DNA of 64,000 nucleotides from WM-3-3 sp041660045 (GCA_041660045.1 JBAZXA010000005.1:186001-250000), one strand, 5' to 3'. Positions 1-9,576 are shown, counted from the stretch's first letter. Notes: generated by a model from the sequence alone, not told the origin. Translations and numbers: made by a program.

Positions 1-3000
1 CTAAGCAACTCATCACCGGCATGGTGACCACAGGTGTCATTGACGATCTTGAACTGATCCAAATCAAGATAAAGCATGGCATGGTGGCGATTAAAACTAC
101 TGGCACTGTCCAAGGCTTGTTGTGCCCTGCGCTCAAATTCAGTACGGTTAACCAGACCAGTAAGAGGGTCATGCTGGGCTTGCCAGATCATTTGTTGCAA
201 TAAAACCCGTTTATTGGTGACGTCATTAAAAGACAGTACGGATCCCAAGGCCTTACCCATCTTATCGATTAACGGTGCCAAACTAAATTCGATGCTAAAT
301 TCCAGTTCATCTTTATTTTTTAGCAAGGCATTATCAAGCAAAGCCAAACCTTGATTGGAATTATCTAGTTGCCCTAAAAGTTGCTCATCTAAGCTATAGT
401 GGCTTTTTTCTTCATAAATTTTAAACACATCCGTCAAATTTTTGCCGATAGCTGTAGCCAAATTATAACCCGTCAACCGTTCAGCGACTGGATTCATATA
501 TTTAATGAATCGTCCGGAATCAACTGTTATAACTGCATCACTAATTGACTCTAAAGTGACTAGCGCCCGCAACTGTTCTTCTGCAAGTTTGTTTTCGGCC
601 TCTTTACGCTTACTGATATCATTGATTACCCCGCAAAATGACCGGTGGCTACCACCAGTCACCTCGTTAACGGTTAATTCAATCGGAAAAAAAGAACCCT
701 CTTTATGCCGCCCTTCCAACTCGCGGATATTACCTATAATATTTTTTTGGCCAGTACGGAGATAGCGTTTGACATAATTATGATGCTCATTGGCATGATG
801 GGCTGGCATCAAAACGGTTACCGATTGCCCTAACAGCTCTTCATTATCATAACCAAACATACGCGCCGCAGCGTTATTAATCCTTTGGATAATGCCTTGG
901 TGATTAATTAAAATAATACCGACCATCACTGAATCAACTAAAGCACTTAATTGGCTTCGGCTTAAACTGACTTGTGCATGCGCGACAGCCAAATCAGTGA
1001 ACTCAGGAAACCATAACACCGCCCCAGCGGTCTGTAAGTTGGCCGACTGATATGGCTTTACAATAAACCGATAATGCCGCCCGGCATATTCTAAGGATTC
1101 ATAATAAGAGTTACCGGTTTCTATCACCTTCTGCAGAATGGCTTTAAGATCACGAATTTCAACTTTCCATGAAACCGTAGAGATAATATCTCCGTTGCGG
1201 ATACTATTTTTCTCAATTAACTGTTCAATTGCTGGGACATAACGGGTAATACGTAAATTTTTATCGATTACCAGTAATGGGTATTCAGTACTATTAACTA
1301 TGTTTTGTAAATCTGTTAAGGTAATTTCCAATTCCCTTGATTTTACCTCCATTTCATCATTGACCGTCAGCAATTCCTCATTCGTCGATTGCAGCTCTTC
1401 GTTAGAGGTTTGTAGCTCTTCATTTGTGGACTGCAATTCTTCATTAGCCGATTGCAGTTCCTCAGTAATTGATTGTAATTCCTCATTCGACGTTTCCAAT
1501 TCCTGTATAACGTTTTGCAAATGCTCTTGCGTAGTCCTAAGCTCAAGTTCTAACTCTTCAGCATGCTCTTGGTTACTGAAAGCGCCATCTGGTACTTGAT
1601 TTTGTTTATGGGTTTGCCCATTAAGTTCGGCGATCTCAAATAAAACCAATAACACTTCACCGATTTCTAGATCCTTACCCATGGGTAAAGAACGTACTGT
1701 TAAACGAATTTCTCGGGACTGGCCTAACACTTCGACAACATGCTTCACCCCGTAGAGGGTTTGCCGTTCGCGGCGATATTTATAGATTAATGCCCGCGCC
1801 TCTGAGCGCAGTTCGGAACGTAGCAGACCAAACAGATTTTGCGCAACAGGCCCTGTCCGCATCATGATATAGGGTTCAATATTACCCAAAATATAGACTA
1901 CTTCATCTTGCTGGCTAATAGCAATCCCAGCAGGGGCATATTCTTCAACAACAAATTGCTGAACTCTACGCTCTAATGATAAAGGTTGTTTGGCTATTGG
2001 CATAGTCCGGTCGGCAAGCATACGCCCAGACATTTCCAAACCTTTTAAGGCTCGATATGGGGCGTTAAAATTAGGCTGTTTCCGGAAAATACGCGCATCA
2101 CGATTGACATTCGCAAACAAATCTTTATGGGTTTCAATCGATTCTGAATGCCCTAAAAATAACAAACCATCATTATTTAATGAATAATTGAATAAGTTAA
2201 GCACCCGTTTTTGCAAAACATTAGTAAAGTATATTAATAAGTTACGGCAACTAACTAAATCTATGCGTGAAAATGGCGGATCCTGCACTAGGTTATGGAC
2301 AGAAAAAACAATGTTATTACGCAAGGCTTTTGTGGCAATTAAATAATCACCATCACGGTCAAAATAGCGCTCCCGCCAAGTTTCATCCAATGCCTCACAA
2401 GCGCTATACAAATACGACCCTTGCCTACCTATTGCAATCGCCCGGCCATCTATATCTGATGCAAAAATCTTGTAGCGTATAGGACCGCCGTGCTTTCTAA
2501 TTGCTTCTTCTAATAAAATAGCAAGTGAATAAGTTTCTTCTCCAGTTGCGCAACCTGGATTCCAAATTCTGATCTCCCGACTTGTACTAATCGATTCAAC
2601 CAACTCATAAAAAACGTCTTCAAGCGCAATAAACGCCTTCCGATCACGAAAAAACTCAGTGACCGAAATAAGCACTTCATGGGCAAATTTACTGGCTTCA
2701 TCTGACTTTTGAGCTAATATTTCTTCATACGCAGGAATAGTACTAACACCGACTACTTGCATACGGCGTTCTAAACGCCGCATTACCGTAGAGGTTTTAT
2801 AACCCGACAAATCCAAACCAGTTTGGTCATAAACTGCACGTACCACACCGATCAATTCACTTTGTTCACCATCGGTCGGTATAGTCTCATACAGCCCACC
2901 CGTCACATACGCTTCTAAAACAGCGCCCATTTCCTCGGGCGGCACCACATAATCAACGCGATGATCTTGTAACGCTGCGTTTAGCATACCCGTAAACTTA

Positions 3001-3461
3001 GCTGAATCAGGATCTTGGACTATAGCCAAGCCTCCTTCAGACTTAATTTCCCTAAGTCCTTTAGAACCATCCCCCCCAGTACCAGACAGGATAATCCCTA
3101 TGGCTTTATCGCCTAACTCCTTAGCTAAGGATATCAACAACCTGTCAACACTGGGTTTTGGAGCAACTAAATATTCTGGTGGTAGTAAGCTCAGCTTACC
3201 TTTCTTATAAATGACATCGGTATTAGGCGGAATAACATAGATATGGCCTATTTCAGGAATTTGACCATCATGTAATTCACATATGGCCAATGATGTAGTT
3301 CGCCTTAACAACTCCGTTAAAATGCTATTATGGCTAGGTGAAAGATGTTGGGCAATTATAAAACTGAGTGGCCATTCAGGCTTTAAACAGGCGACAAGTT
3401 TTTGTAATGCTTCAAGGCCACCAGCAGATGAGCCTATGCCGATTATGTAATGTTTTTCCAT
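1..3461 (-). CDS. CheB-CheR-PAS-GGDEF hybrid signalling protein (partial, 3' end outside window)
   Basis: The frame is open from the ATG at 3461 to the window edge, 1153 codons without a stop. Residues 1-190 are a CheB methylesterase without a receiver domain: GSSAGG at about 10-15, a His in AQHLSP near 38 and SGTGGDG near 124 supply the Ser-His-Asp triad. Residues about 197-475 are a CheR methyltransferase with the SAM-binding GCATGEE near 300 and CRNLLIYF near 405. Residues about 629-719 form a coiled coil of repeated (S/T)NEELQ heptads. Three PAS-like regions follow (about 720-830, 835-950, 960-1080). At about 1091 the linker HDPLTGLVNR opens a GGDEF domain, whose signature lies beyond the edge; an EAL domain may follow. 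Inference: an atypical chemotaxis-type modification module coupled to cyclic-di-GMP synthesis. No other chemotaxis gene is nearby. Confidence 0.93.
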   Translation of the reverse strand, partial: MEKHYIIGIGSSAGGLEALQKLVACLKPEWPLSFIIAQHLSPSHNSILTELLRRTTSLAICELHDGQIPEIGHIYVIPPNTDVIYKKGKLSLLPPEYLVAPKPSVDRLLISLAKELGDKAIGIILSGTGGDGSKGLREIKSEGGLAIVQDPDSAKFTGMLNAALQDHRVDYVVPPEEMGAVLEAYVTGGLYETIPTDGEQSELIGVVRAVYDQTGLDLSGYKTSTVMRRLERRMQVVGVSTIPAYEEILAQKSDEASKFAHEVLISVTEFFRDRKAFIALEDVFYELVESISTSREIRIWNPGCATGEETYSLAILLEEAIRKHGGPIRYKIFASDIDGRAIAIGRQGSYLYSACEALDETWRERYFDRDGDYLIATKALRNNIVFSVHNLVQDPPFSRIDLVSCRNLLIYFTNVLQKRVLNLFNYSLNNDGLLFLGHSESIETHKDLFANVNRDARIFRKQPNFNAPYRALKGLEMSGRMLADRTMPIAKQPLSLERRVQQFVVEEYAPAGIAISQQDEVVYILGNIEPYIMMRTGPVAQNLFGLLRSELRSEARALIYKYRRERQTLYGVKHVVEVLGQSREIRLTVRSLPMGKDLEIGEVLLVLFEIAELNGQTHKQNQVPDGAFSNQEHAEELELELRTTQEHLQNVIQELETSNEELQSITEELQSANEELQSTNEELQTSNEELQSTNEELLTVNDEMEVKSRELEITLTDLQNIVNSTEYPLLVIDKNLRITRYVPAIEQLIEKNSIRNGDIISTVSWKVEIRDLKAILQKVIETGNSYYESLEYAGRHYRFIVKPYQSANLQTAGAVLWFPEFTDLAVAHAQVSLSRSQLSALVDSVMVGIILINHQGIIQRINNAAARMFGYDNEELLGQSVTVLMPAHHANEHHNYVKRYLRTGQKNIIGNIRELEGRHKEGSFFPIELTVNEVTGGSHRSFCGVINDISKRKEAENKLAEEQLRALVTLESISDAVITVDSGRFIKYMNPVAERLTGYNLATAIGKNLTDVFKIYEEKSHYSLDEQLLGQLDNSNQGLALLDNALLKNKDELEFSIEFSLAPLIDKMGKALGSVLSFNDVTNKRVLLQQMIWQAQHDPLTGLVNRTEFERRAQQALDSASSFNRHHAMLYLDLDQFKIVNDTCGHHAGDELL

Positions 3462-4340
3462 GCTTTGCACCTGGGTTTAGCATTAAGGCCTGTAGCCACT
3501 TATGATTCTGTTCCTTAAATACCTTAATACTTGCTTAATTTAGTTTAGCATGAATATTTATTTCTGCTTATATTCATAGCCTTAAAACAGGAATTAACAC
3601 AAAAACTTAGCAAAATGCAATGTAAAGCCTGGCTTAGCCTTTGCAACACAAAAAGTAGATAAAGATAGTGCTTATAAACAAGCGCGTAACACTTTATAAA
3701 GCAGGAATAGATATTTAGAGGCTAAAAAATGTCATATTAATGTAGTAAAACAGACAATTTAACCATTTTGTAAGCCTTAACATGTCGCAATGTTAACTAA
3801 CATTATTTATGGGTTAAGACTAACTTTCATTATCCATAGATTTGTAAGCTTTCTAAAAGCATAGCCCAATCAAGGTCTAACCTAGCCAAAGACCTGTCAT
3901 ATCACACTCCCAAGAAGAAATTGCAGGCAAAAAAAAGCGTCCTCGCCGAGAACGTAGGACGCTGAAAAATGCCTAACCAGGAGCAAAAATCGGGAAAATT
4001 AGTTAAGCAATTTAATTTAAGCAAATTAGATGCCAAATATTATTGAACATAAATTTCTTTGCCCCATTAACTTGGAACCCAACTTTTTTTAGCTCAGCTT
4101 TCTTCCCGGAATAATTTTTAACTTTGGTGGATATAAACCAACCAATCAACCACTCGCCTTATAATTTAAATACAACCTTTTGAATTATATGTATATTATT
4201 TATGGCACAGCATATGCTTTATACGGATTGCAAGCCTATTTACAGACTTAGTCATTTATAGATGCGCTCTACACAAAATAGCTAATAGCGCGTAATTATG
4301 GCTGCACATACCCATTACTATGTCATAAAGAGAGAACGTT
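3462..4340. other. Intergenic region without a supported gene
   Basis: This 879-base AT-rich stretch lies between the divergently transcribed CheB/CheR hybrid and the YfdX gene. It has no ORF with a credible ribosome binding site. Its only clear structure is the terminator-like hairpin at 3929-3963. The 5' leaders and promoters of both flanking genes must lie here, but I could not pick a confident -35/-10 pair. Confidence 0.7.
3929..3963 (-). terminator. Rho-independent terminator with no annotated upstream gene
   Basis: On the minus strand a perfect 8-bp stem (AGCGTCCT/AGGACGCT, 12-nt loop) runs directly into seven or more U residues. On the plus strand the hairpin is followed by GAAAAATG, so termination would only work on the minus strand. 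The next gene upstream in that direction starts at 4341 on the opposite strand. Any transcript ending here would therefore be a short non-coding RNA starting between about 4000 and 4340, or antisense to the YfdX gene. The structure is read directly; the RNA is inferred. Confidence 0.6.
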
Positions 4341-5267
4341 ATGAAAAATAATATCATTAATAAAATGGCGGCTTATACAGCCCTGATTTTAATTTCTGCC
4401 TTACCTTATTCACTTGAAAGCTATGCAGAAACAGAAAAGAAAACCGAATCCACCACTAAATCAACTGGCCTAGCAAAACCATCCCTTAGCACTAAACAAA
4501 AAATATTAGCCGAGAAAAGCCAACAAATTGTAGAGGAAGCAAGAGAATCAATTGCTGCTACTCAACAAGCATTACTGGCTTTAGATAATAAAGAGGTAAC
4601 CAAGGCAACCACACTGTTAAAAAGCGTTACTAAAACATTGGATGATATATTGATCAAAAATCCACAGCTAGCGTTGATCACAGCGGATGTTTCTGTGGCT
4701 GTTTTTGAGTTTATCGGCGATGAAAGCCAATTAAAAAATCAAATTAAACAAGCAGATGATTTACTTGATTCTGGAATGCTACAAGAGGCAAGACAAATCC
4801 TTGACAATTTATCAAGCGAGCTGAAAATCACCACTATCAGTATTCCTTTAAGCACTTATCCTAATGCCATCAAGCAAGCTGTTGCCGATATTGATTTGGG
4901 AAAAACCGATGCTGCAGCCCAGATCTTGGACGACATCCTAAGTACTTTAGTTGAAGTGACAGAAATTATCCCTATCCCCATTTTGAAAGCCGAAAGCCTA
5001 TTAACCGAAGCCTCAATAGTAGAACATAAGGAGGACATGGCCAAAGACATTACTCAGATAGAGGTCTTAAAATTGACCGATGCCGCTAAACAACAATTAA
5101 AAATTGCCGAATTGTTAGGCTACGGTGGTAAGCCAGATTACCAACTGCTTTATTCTGCAATTAATGACATTAAGGAAGCCGTTCATACCAGCAAATCAAA
5201 GGCAACATGGGAAAAAATCAAACTCTCTTTAGCTGATTTAAAAAATAAAATTAGCCAACCTAAGTAA
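4341..5267 (+). CDS. YfdX family periplasmic protein
   Basis: 308 residues with an N-terminal signal peptide (hydrophobic residues about 9-24, likely cleavage after SYA). The rest is almost wholly helical, rich in Gln/Ala/Lys, and resembles the YfdX family in two halves: residues 48-130 (KILAEKSQQIVEEA, then LLALDNKEVTKA) and 150-300 with a duplicated helical pattern and GYGGKPDYQLLY near 257. Family members in enterobacteria are linked to acid or multidrug-stress loci, but the biochemical role is unsettled. The start is preceded by GAGAG at a suitable distance. The gene appears monocistronic. Family assignment rests on remembered pattern, not a profile search. Confidence 0.75.
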   Translation: MKNNIINKMAAYTALILISALPYSLESYAETEKKTESTTKSTGLAKPSLSTKQKILAEKSQQIVEEARESIAATQQALLALDNKEVTKATTLLKSVTKTLDDILIKNPQLALITADVSVAVFEFIGDESQLKNQIKQADDLLDSGMLQEARQILDNLSSELKITTISIPLSTYPNAIKQAVADIDLGKTDAAAQILDDILSTLVEVTEIIPIPILKAESLLTEASIVEHKEDMAKDITQIEVLKLTDAAKQQLKIAELLGYGGKPDYQLLYSAINDIKEAVHTSKSKATWEKIKLSLADLKNKISQPK

Positions 5268-5421
5268 TCAGCCCCAAGTTTTGTAGAATCCTTAAACAGT
5301 TCAATCAAATAAATCTGTATGTAACATATCAGTTAAGCAGAAAAATCTAAGCACAAGCCACAGCCCTATGGGCAAGACCGAAAATTAATCCCAACAAATA
5401 TATCAAGCTAAAAACTGAGCT

Positions 5422-5727
5422 ATGAATCTTTATCATTCAAACGACCTCTCCCATCACATTTTGCCAAATTCTGCGACCATGGTCGGCGTTTGTATTATGG
5501 TTATTAGTATTGTAAAAGGGATGCATCCTGGATTAGCCAGTTTTTTGATTGATAAAGCGCTAGCCATAGATAGTATTTTGTTTATGGTTAGCGCCCTTAT
5601 TTCCTTTTTATCCATCCGCTTGCACAAAGCGGCATTAAAGTTAGAACGATGGGCTGAAATTATTTTCTTGTTAGGCTTAGCATCAATGACTTTAATTACC
5701 GTTATATTTTCTTTTAAAATTGCCTGA
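5422..5727 (+). CDS. Small integral membrane protein of unknown function
   Basis: 101 residues with three predicted membrane segments (about 17-34, 50-66, 78-98) and few charged residues apart from a short KAALKLERW loop. The N-terminal phrase PNSATMVGVCIMVI is of a type seen in uncharacterised small membrane proteins of many proteobacteria; I know of no assigned function. The only ribosome-binding hint is a weak GAG just before the ATG. It lies 154 bases after the YfdX gene on the same strand, and its stop is 8 bases from the stop of the convergent NmrA-like gene. Confidence 0.6.
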   Translation: MNLYHSNDLSHHILPNSATMVGVCIMVISIVKGMHPGLASFLIDKALAIDSILFMVSALISFLSIRLHKAALKLERWAEIIFLLGLASMTLITVIFSFKIA

Positions 5728-5735
5728 ACAATCTT

Positions 5736-6713
5736 TCAAGCAACTTTGTTTTCTTGCCAAACTTGGGTAAATAAGCCTCGGTTTTCATTAATCCAATCCT
5801 TAAACGATTTTGGATCCCGGCCTAAAATACAACGCACATGCGGCGTAAGCTTAAACAAATGGTCATGCTCAGTTTCCCACTTAAAGTATTTCATAAAATA
5901 TTCCGGTGCATCACTCCCCCATAATTGGGTAAAGACAGGTTTTATAGCCTGGTAAAAATGCGTTTCATCACCATCATAAAAGACTTGAGTACCTAAAACG
6001 TCACTGAAAATTTCAGCCACTTCGCTGATTTTACATAAATCCTGACCGGTTAAATCAATCAAAGTACCTTTATAACCTGTGCTCTCATGAAGTAATAACT
6101 CCGCACTAACTTCGGCCACATCAACATGATCTATCCAAGCTAAACGCTTGTCATAAGCAATACGTATAGTCTTTTCTTGAAACAACGGGGGCGAAAACAT
6201 ACGAATAAAATCATCCATATAATAGCCTGCAACATTAACAAATGTCACCGGCAAACGGCTACCTTCATAACGTTCTTTTGCTACCAAATGTTGCATAGCA
6301 GGATAGTATTTATACGCTTTTAGTTCTTCTGGAATTAACGAAAAACAAGCCCCAGGCGGCATACCCAGTATACGGATGATATGTTTTACCGTACCCGCTA
6401 ACCGGCAAGCTTCAGTCATGTTGTCAACCAAGTCATCTTCTTGAAAGACATCAGGCGAAATTTGAAATATCCCTTCCATTCCAACAACGGCTGCGGACAA
6501 CGATTCCAAGTCAAAAAAATCCGCATACACAGCTTCCGCGTACGGAAACATTGCGGACAAAATCGGTAAGTTTTCCTTTTTATGAGTGGCTACCCGTAAT
6601 TTAACATCCGGTGCCTTATTATGAATATAAGCGGTAACCACGCTGCCTATATGATCTTTCGCGCCAAAGACAAGTACTGACTTTAACTTACTCTGTTGTT
6701 TTAAATTATTCAT
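5736..6713 (-). CDS. NmrA-like NAD(P)-binding atypical short-chain reductase
   Basis: 325 residues. A Rossmann beta strand opens the protein, with the nucleotide loop FGAKDHIGS (about 16-24), a GxxGxxG-like variant whose middle Gly is replaced. RVATHKKE near 40 suits an Arg-based NADP preference. The downstream order (YADFFDLESL near 62-71, FQISPD near 83, a substrate lid near 205-260) fits NmrA/HSCARG-type atypical SDRs. These often bind NADP(H) as redox sensors or reduce quinones or small carbonyls; the substrate here cannot be told. The gene is first in the minus-strand accessory run when read from its 3' end, and has a stem-loop in its leader at 6748-6782. Confidence 0.75.
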   Translation of the reverse strand: MNNLKQQSKLKSVLVFGAKDHIGSVVTAYIHNKAPDVKLRVATHKKENLPILSAMFPYAEAVYADFFDLESLSAAVVGMEGIFQISPDVFQEDDLVDNMTEACRLAGTVKHIIRILGMPPGACFSLIPEELKAYKYYPAMQHLVAKERYEGSRLPVTFVNVAGYYMDDFIRMFSPPLFQEKTIRIAYDKRLAWIDHVDVAEVSAELLLHESTGYKGTLIDLTGQDLCKISEVAEIFSDVLGTQVFYDGDETHFYQAIKPVFTQLWGSDAPEYFMKYFKWETEHDHLFKLTPHVRCILGRDPKSFKDWINENRGLFTQVWQENKVA

Positions 6714-6747
6714 TCAACATACCTTCTTGTCATAACCCACGTCCCAT

Positions 6748-6782
6748 TTGCAATAGCATGGTAAAAAGACATGCTATTGCAA
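6748..6782. repeat. 13-bp inverted repeat in the leader of the NmrA-like gene
   Basis: TTGCAATAGCATG and its exact complement CATGCTATTGCAA flank a 9-base spacer. The repeat sits 35 bases upstream of the ATG at 6713. It could act as a regulator binding site or as an mRNA hairpin. There is no U-run on either side, so an intrinsic terminator is unlikely. Confidence 0.7.
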
Positions 6783-6851
6783 TGTTATGTTGTCCTATTT
6801 TCCTATAATGACATTAGTCTATAGGTAGCAACTACGTGTTTTTATGCTCAA

Positions 6852-6873
6852 GCAACAAGCCTAGGCTTGTTGC
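6852..6873. repeat. Perfect 22-bp palindrome downstream of the methyltransferase gene
   Basis: GCAACAAGCCT is followed with no spacer by its exact reverse complement. It lies 21 bases past the stop of the gene at 6894-7649 and upstream of the NmrA-like gene. The absence of a spacer favours a dimeric protein-binding site over an RNA hairpin. No U-tract follows. Confidence 0.7.
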
Positions 6874-6893
6874 CAGAACGTGTCTAATGCTCC

Positions 6894-7649
6894 CTATTTA
6901 GTATATTTTGCGTATATATAAGGCACCATTACAGCTAATTGGCCATCCATTTGTTTAATTTCAAAATAACGTTCTACGCCTTGGATAACTTCTTCCAATG
7001 ATTGGTCTAGCGCAAACACCTTTTGGAAAAAATCGCCAATTTCTTCTTTAGAGTTAAACTTAAACGGAACATCAAACACCTCAACATCTGTTTTAGTCGC
7101 TTGGGCAAAGCGGCCAATATTTATCATTCTTGATTTTGAGGCAAATAAGGCCTGATGGCCAGTGACGGTAATGTTATCCACTACTTCATCAAAATAGCGT
7201 TGGATACTTGAGTCATCAGAGAAATCACCCACGCAGAACACACCACCTTTTTTAAGTTTGCTCAGCGCTGATTTAGTGATTCCAATTTGGTCTTCCATGT
7301 GGTGCCAACCACCTAATGAAACCGCTTTATCACAAGATTCATTTTCGACGGCTTCAATATTAGTGATATAAGTGATGTGCTCATAAAAACCACATTTCTT
7401 GCTGTTAATTTCTAAGGTTTTAGGGGCAATATCTTGCGCATACAGCACACCTTCAACATTTTGCCTAGCAATTTGTTCTGTTAAAAACCCAGTGCCAGCT
7501 GATATTTCAAGCACAGTATCACTACCTTTAACGTCAATATTTTCAATTAACCAATCACCATCTTTTCTGGCTTTAGGATATTTCGCAATCGCATGCTCAT
7601 ACGACATCGCAATCACATTAAAACGGGTTTCATCGACATTCGTTTGCAT
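6894..7649 (-). CDS. Class I SAM-dependent methyltransferase
   Basis: 251 residues. Motif I is LEISAGTGFLTEQIA (about 46-60), followed by YAQDIAPKTLEIN with the acidic residue that contacts the SAM ribose. KKGGVFCVGDFSDD near 135-148 corresponds to motif III. The layout matches the Methyltransf_11/UbiE-like group, which methylates small molecules; nothing visible fixes the substrate. The ATG is preceded by CAGGAGAAT, a good ribosome binding site. It is probably separately transcribed: 180-base gaps flank it on both sides, and the downstream gap holds a 22-bp palindrome. Confidence 0.85.
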   Translation of the reverse strand: MQTNVDETRFNVIAMSYEHAIAKYPKARKDGDWLIENIDVKGSDTVLEISAGTGFLTEQIARQNVEGVLYAQDIAPKTLEINSKKCGFYEHITYITNIEAVENESCDKAVSLGGWHHMEDQIGITKSALSKLKKGGVFCVGDFSDDSSIQRYFDEVVDNITVTGHQALFASKSRMINIGRFAQATKTDVEVFDVPFKFNSKEEIGDFFQKVFALDQSLEEVIQGVERYFEIKQMDGQLAVMVPYIYAKYTK

Positions 7650-7829
7650 ATTATTCTCCTGATTACATTTTTATTAACAGATGTTTTTATTCCGCCCTAA
7701 CCATTGGGCATTGTGTTTTTGCTCATTTCTTTACCACTGTCAGCGTACCTATAACGGTTGCTGATTATTTACTGGCTTGCTTGCTAATTTAAAACTTGAC
7801 CTTCTTGCCCTATATCTAAAGCTATAGCC

Positions 7830-8252
7830 TTAAACTACTTGACCTTTCCTACCATCTTCCACAAAGTAAATATCGGCATCGTTCTGCTCATCAATAATTG
7901 CCGGGTTTTGAAAACCGTAAACCACCAATTCTTGGTCTCCCGCTTCTAGGCCATGAGCTATGCCAGGTGGCACATTAATCACAGAATGCGCTCTAAGCGG
8001 ATAACGTTGCCCATCAACCAAGGCAAAACCATTGCCACTGATCACCAGAATCAAGGCATGGCTTTGCTCATGGACATGTGGCGGCAAAACCTTACCGGGT
8101 TCTAACACGACATATTCACAGCCCACACCGGTAAAGCCAGAACCATCTAGTATGCGGAACATTTTGAAACCCTCTAAACAGATCTCTGGACTTTCTTCAA
8201 TTTGACGAACCGCCCAAAACGCCGCTTTTTTTTGACTAGAAACCAATGGCAT
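7830..8252 (-). CDS. Cupin-domain protein
   Basis: 140 residues forming a single cupin barrel. Cupin motif 1 is PPHVHEQSHALILVISGNG (about 77-95), with His residues and a Gln/Glu cluster that would bind a metal; motif 2 is PPGIAHG (about 114-120) with the second-motif His. The protein may be a small metal-dependent enzyme or a sensor; members this small cannot be assigned a substrate from sequence. Its start overlaps the end of the aminotransferase gene by 17 bases, so the two are almost surely co-translated and may work on the same compound. Confidence 0.85.
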   Translation of the reverse strand: MPLVSSQKKAAFWAVRQIEESPEICLEGFKMFRILDGSGFTGVGCEYVVLEPGKVLPPHVHEQSHALILVISGNGFALVDGQRYPLRAHSVINVPPGIAHGLEAGDQELVVYGFQNPAIIDEQNDADIYFVEDGRKGQVV

Positions 8253-9576
8253 GGGCTTGCCCTCCAGGAAATGACTTAAGACGAGTTGCTAATAGGACTA
8301 GTTTTTCCTCACTTAAACGTCCCACACAAGCCCTAACACCATCATCCCGGCGACTATTGAAAATACTCAATGGCAGCACTGTTACTCCTACGTAGAGCAG
8401 CTCCTTCAAGAGTTCTAGGCCGGTATAACCTGGGTAACCAAAACATAAATAAAAACCATCCTTATGCTCTTGGCCATTGTTTTCATAAATGAAATAAAAA
8501 CCGTTTTCCTTTAAGATTTGACGTAAAAAATTCGCACGCCGGCTATAAACCGATAAAGATTGATCCAAATTTATTTTGCCATCATTGATTGCGTCCAATA
8601 CTTCCGCTATCCCATATTGGGAACTGTGTGGCGCCCCTGCGGTAAAGTTAAAAATAAAAGAACCACAAGCCTTACCCACTTGGCGCGTACCAAAGGCGGG
8701 CTCTAATCGAGGTGATTCGTGATTCAACAAGGCTTTGGAAACAACCAAAAAACCTATGCGCTCACCCGCATAACTCAGCATTTTAGAAGCACTTAAAATT
8801 AGAAAATATTGCTCTGTAAATTGGGCAATGCTAGGAAAACGCGTATTTCCTATGGCTGAGCCTGAATCTTGCATACCCAGGTAAGTTAGATCTTCAATCG
8901 GAATCACTGAATAATGCTCACATAATTTAGCAATTCCTTTTAGCTCCGCCTCATCCAATACCGTCCAAGTTGGATTATTAGGGCTTGCCCAACAAATCGC
9001 GGCCACATCACCTTTATCAAAACACGCTTTAATCGCTAGTATCAATTTTTCACCATGGATACCATCCATCTCTATGGTGTCGACTTCCAAGCCCAGAAAT
9101 TTAGCTTGGCTAATGATTGGCGGGTAAGTTGGTGATAAGTAAACAATGCGCCGAGCATTTTTAGCTAATTTTGTCGCCACAGCTTGGGCAACAAATAGGG
9201 CTTGCGTACCGCCACAAGTGACAAAAACATTTTCGTCCTCGCAGGGTATAGCCAATCGTTGCTCAACAAATAAAGCCATCGCACGACGCAATGGCGGAGC
9301 CCCAGCACAAGGTGCATATTGATGCGGCTTATCGCCCTGTACTAAGGTAGCCGCATGCTTGGTCAAGCAAATTTCTGACGGGGTTAAGCCTGGTATGCCA
9401 AAATCCAAGCGGATATAATTTATGTTGAGCATTTGTTCTAGCTGGTCAATAGCTGACCAAAACCCTTCTATGTTAAAACTACCCTGTGGATTAGTTATGG
9501 TAGCCAAAATTTCTTCCACACTATCCTGCTTATAACTTGGAAAAATGCTAGTTTTAGATTGCGTTGCTAATGTCAT
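8236..9576 (-). CDS. PLP-dependent aminotransferase, fold type I (class I/II)
   Basis: 446 residues. The Schiff-base lysine is in LSASKMLSYAGERIGF (K near 255), with the Arg-phosphate contact downstream. ASPNNPTWTV near 193-202 holds the conserved NxP element, and FVTCGGTQALFVA near 117-129 is the phosphate-binding turn. CVGRLSEEKL near 423 aligns with the C-terminal Arg region that holds the substrate carboxylate. The family includes aspartate, aromatic and alanine transaminases and some decarboxylases; the substrate is unknown. The cupin gene overlaps its end. Its start follows GGAGAGG directly after the hairpin at 9591-9614. Confidence 0.88.
   Translation of the reverse strand: MTLATQSKTSIFPSYKQDSVEEILATITNPQGSFNIEGFWSAIDQLEQMLNINYIRLDFGIPGLTPSEICLTKHAATLVQGDKPHQYAPCAGAPPLRRAMALFVEQRLAIPCEDENVFVTCGGTQALFVAQAVATKLAKNARRIVYLSPTYPPIISQAKFLGLEVDTIEMDGIHGEKLILAIKACFDKGDVAAICWASPNNPTWTVLDEAELKGIAKLCEHYSVIPIEDLTYLGMQDSGSAIGNTRFPSIAQFTEQYFLILSASKMLSYAGERIGFLVVSKALLNHESPRLEPAFGTRQVGKACGSFIFNFTAGAPHSSQYGIAEVLDAINDGKINLDQSLSVYSRRANFLRQILKENGFYFIYENNGQEHKDGFYLCFGYPGYTGLELLKELLYVGVTVLPLSIFNSRRDDGVRACVGRLSEEKLVLLATRLKSFPGGQAHAIGF

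Noticed and set aside
505..765. Plus-strand 86-codon frame
   Set aside because: Lies antisense inside a PAS region of the hybrid protein; no ribosome binding site and low-complexity product.
1300..1599. Plus-strand frame with Ser/Cys repeats, and a tandem-repeat look in the DNA
   Set aside because: It is the antisense image of the (S/T)NEELQ heptads in the CheB-CheR hybrid; the repeat comes from the coiled coil, not from a CRISPR or satellite.
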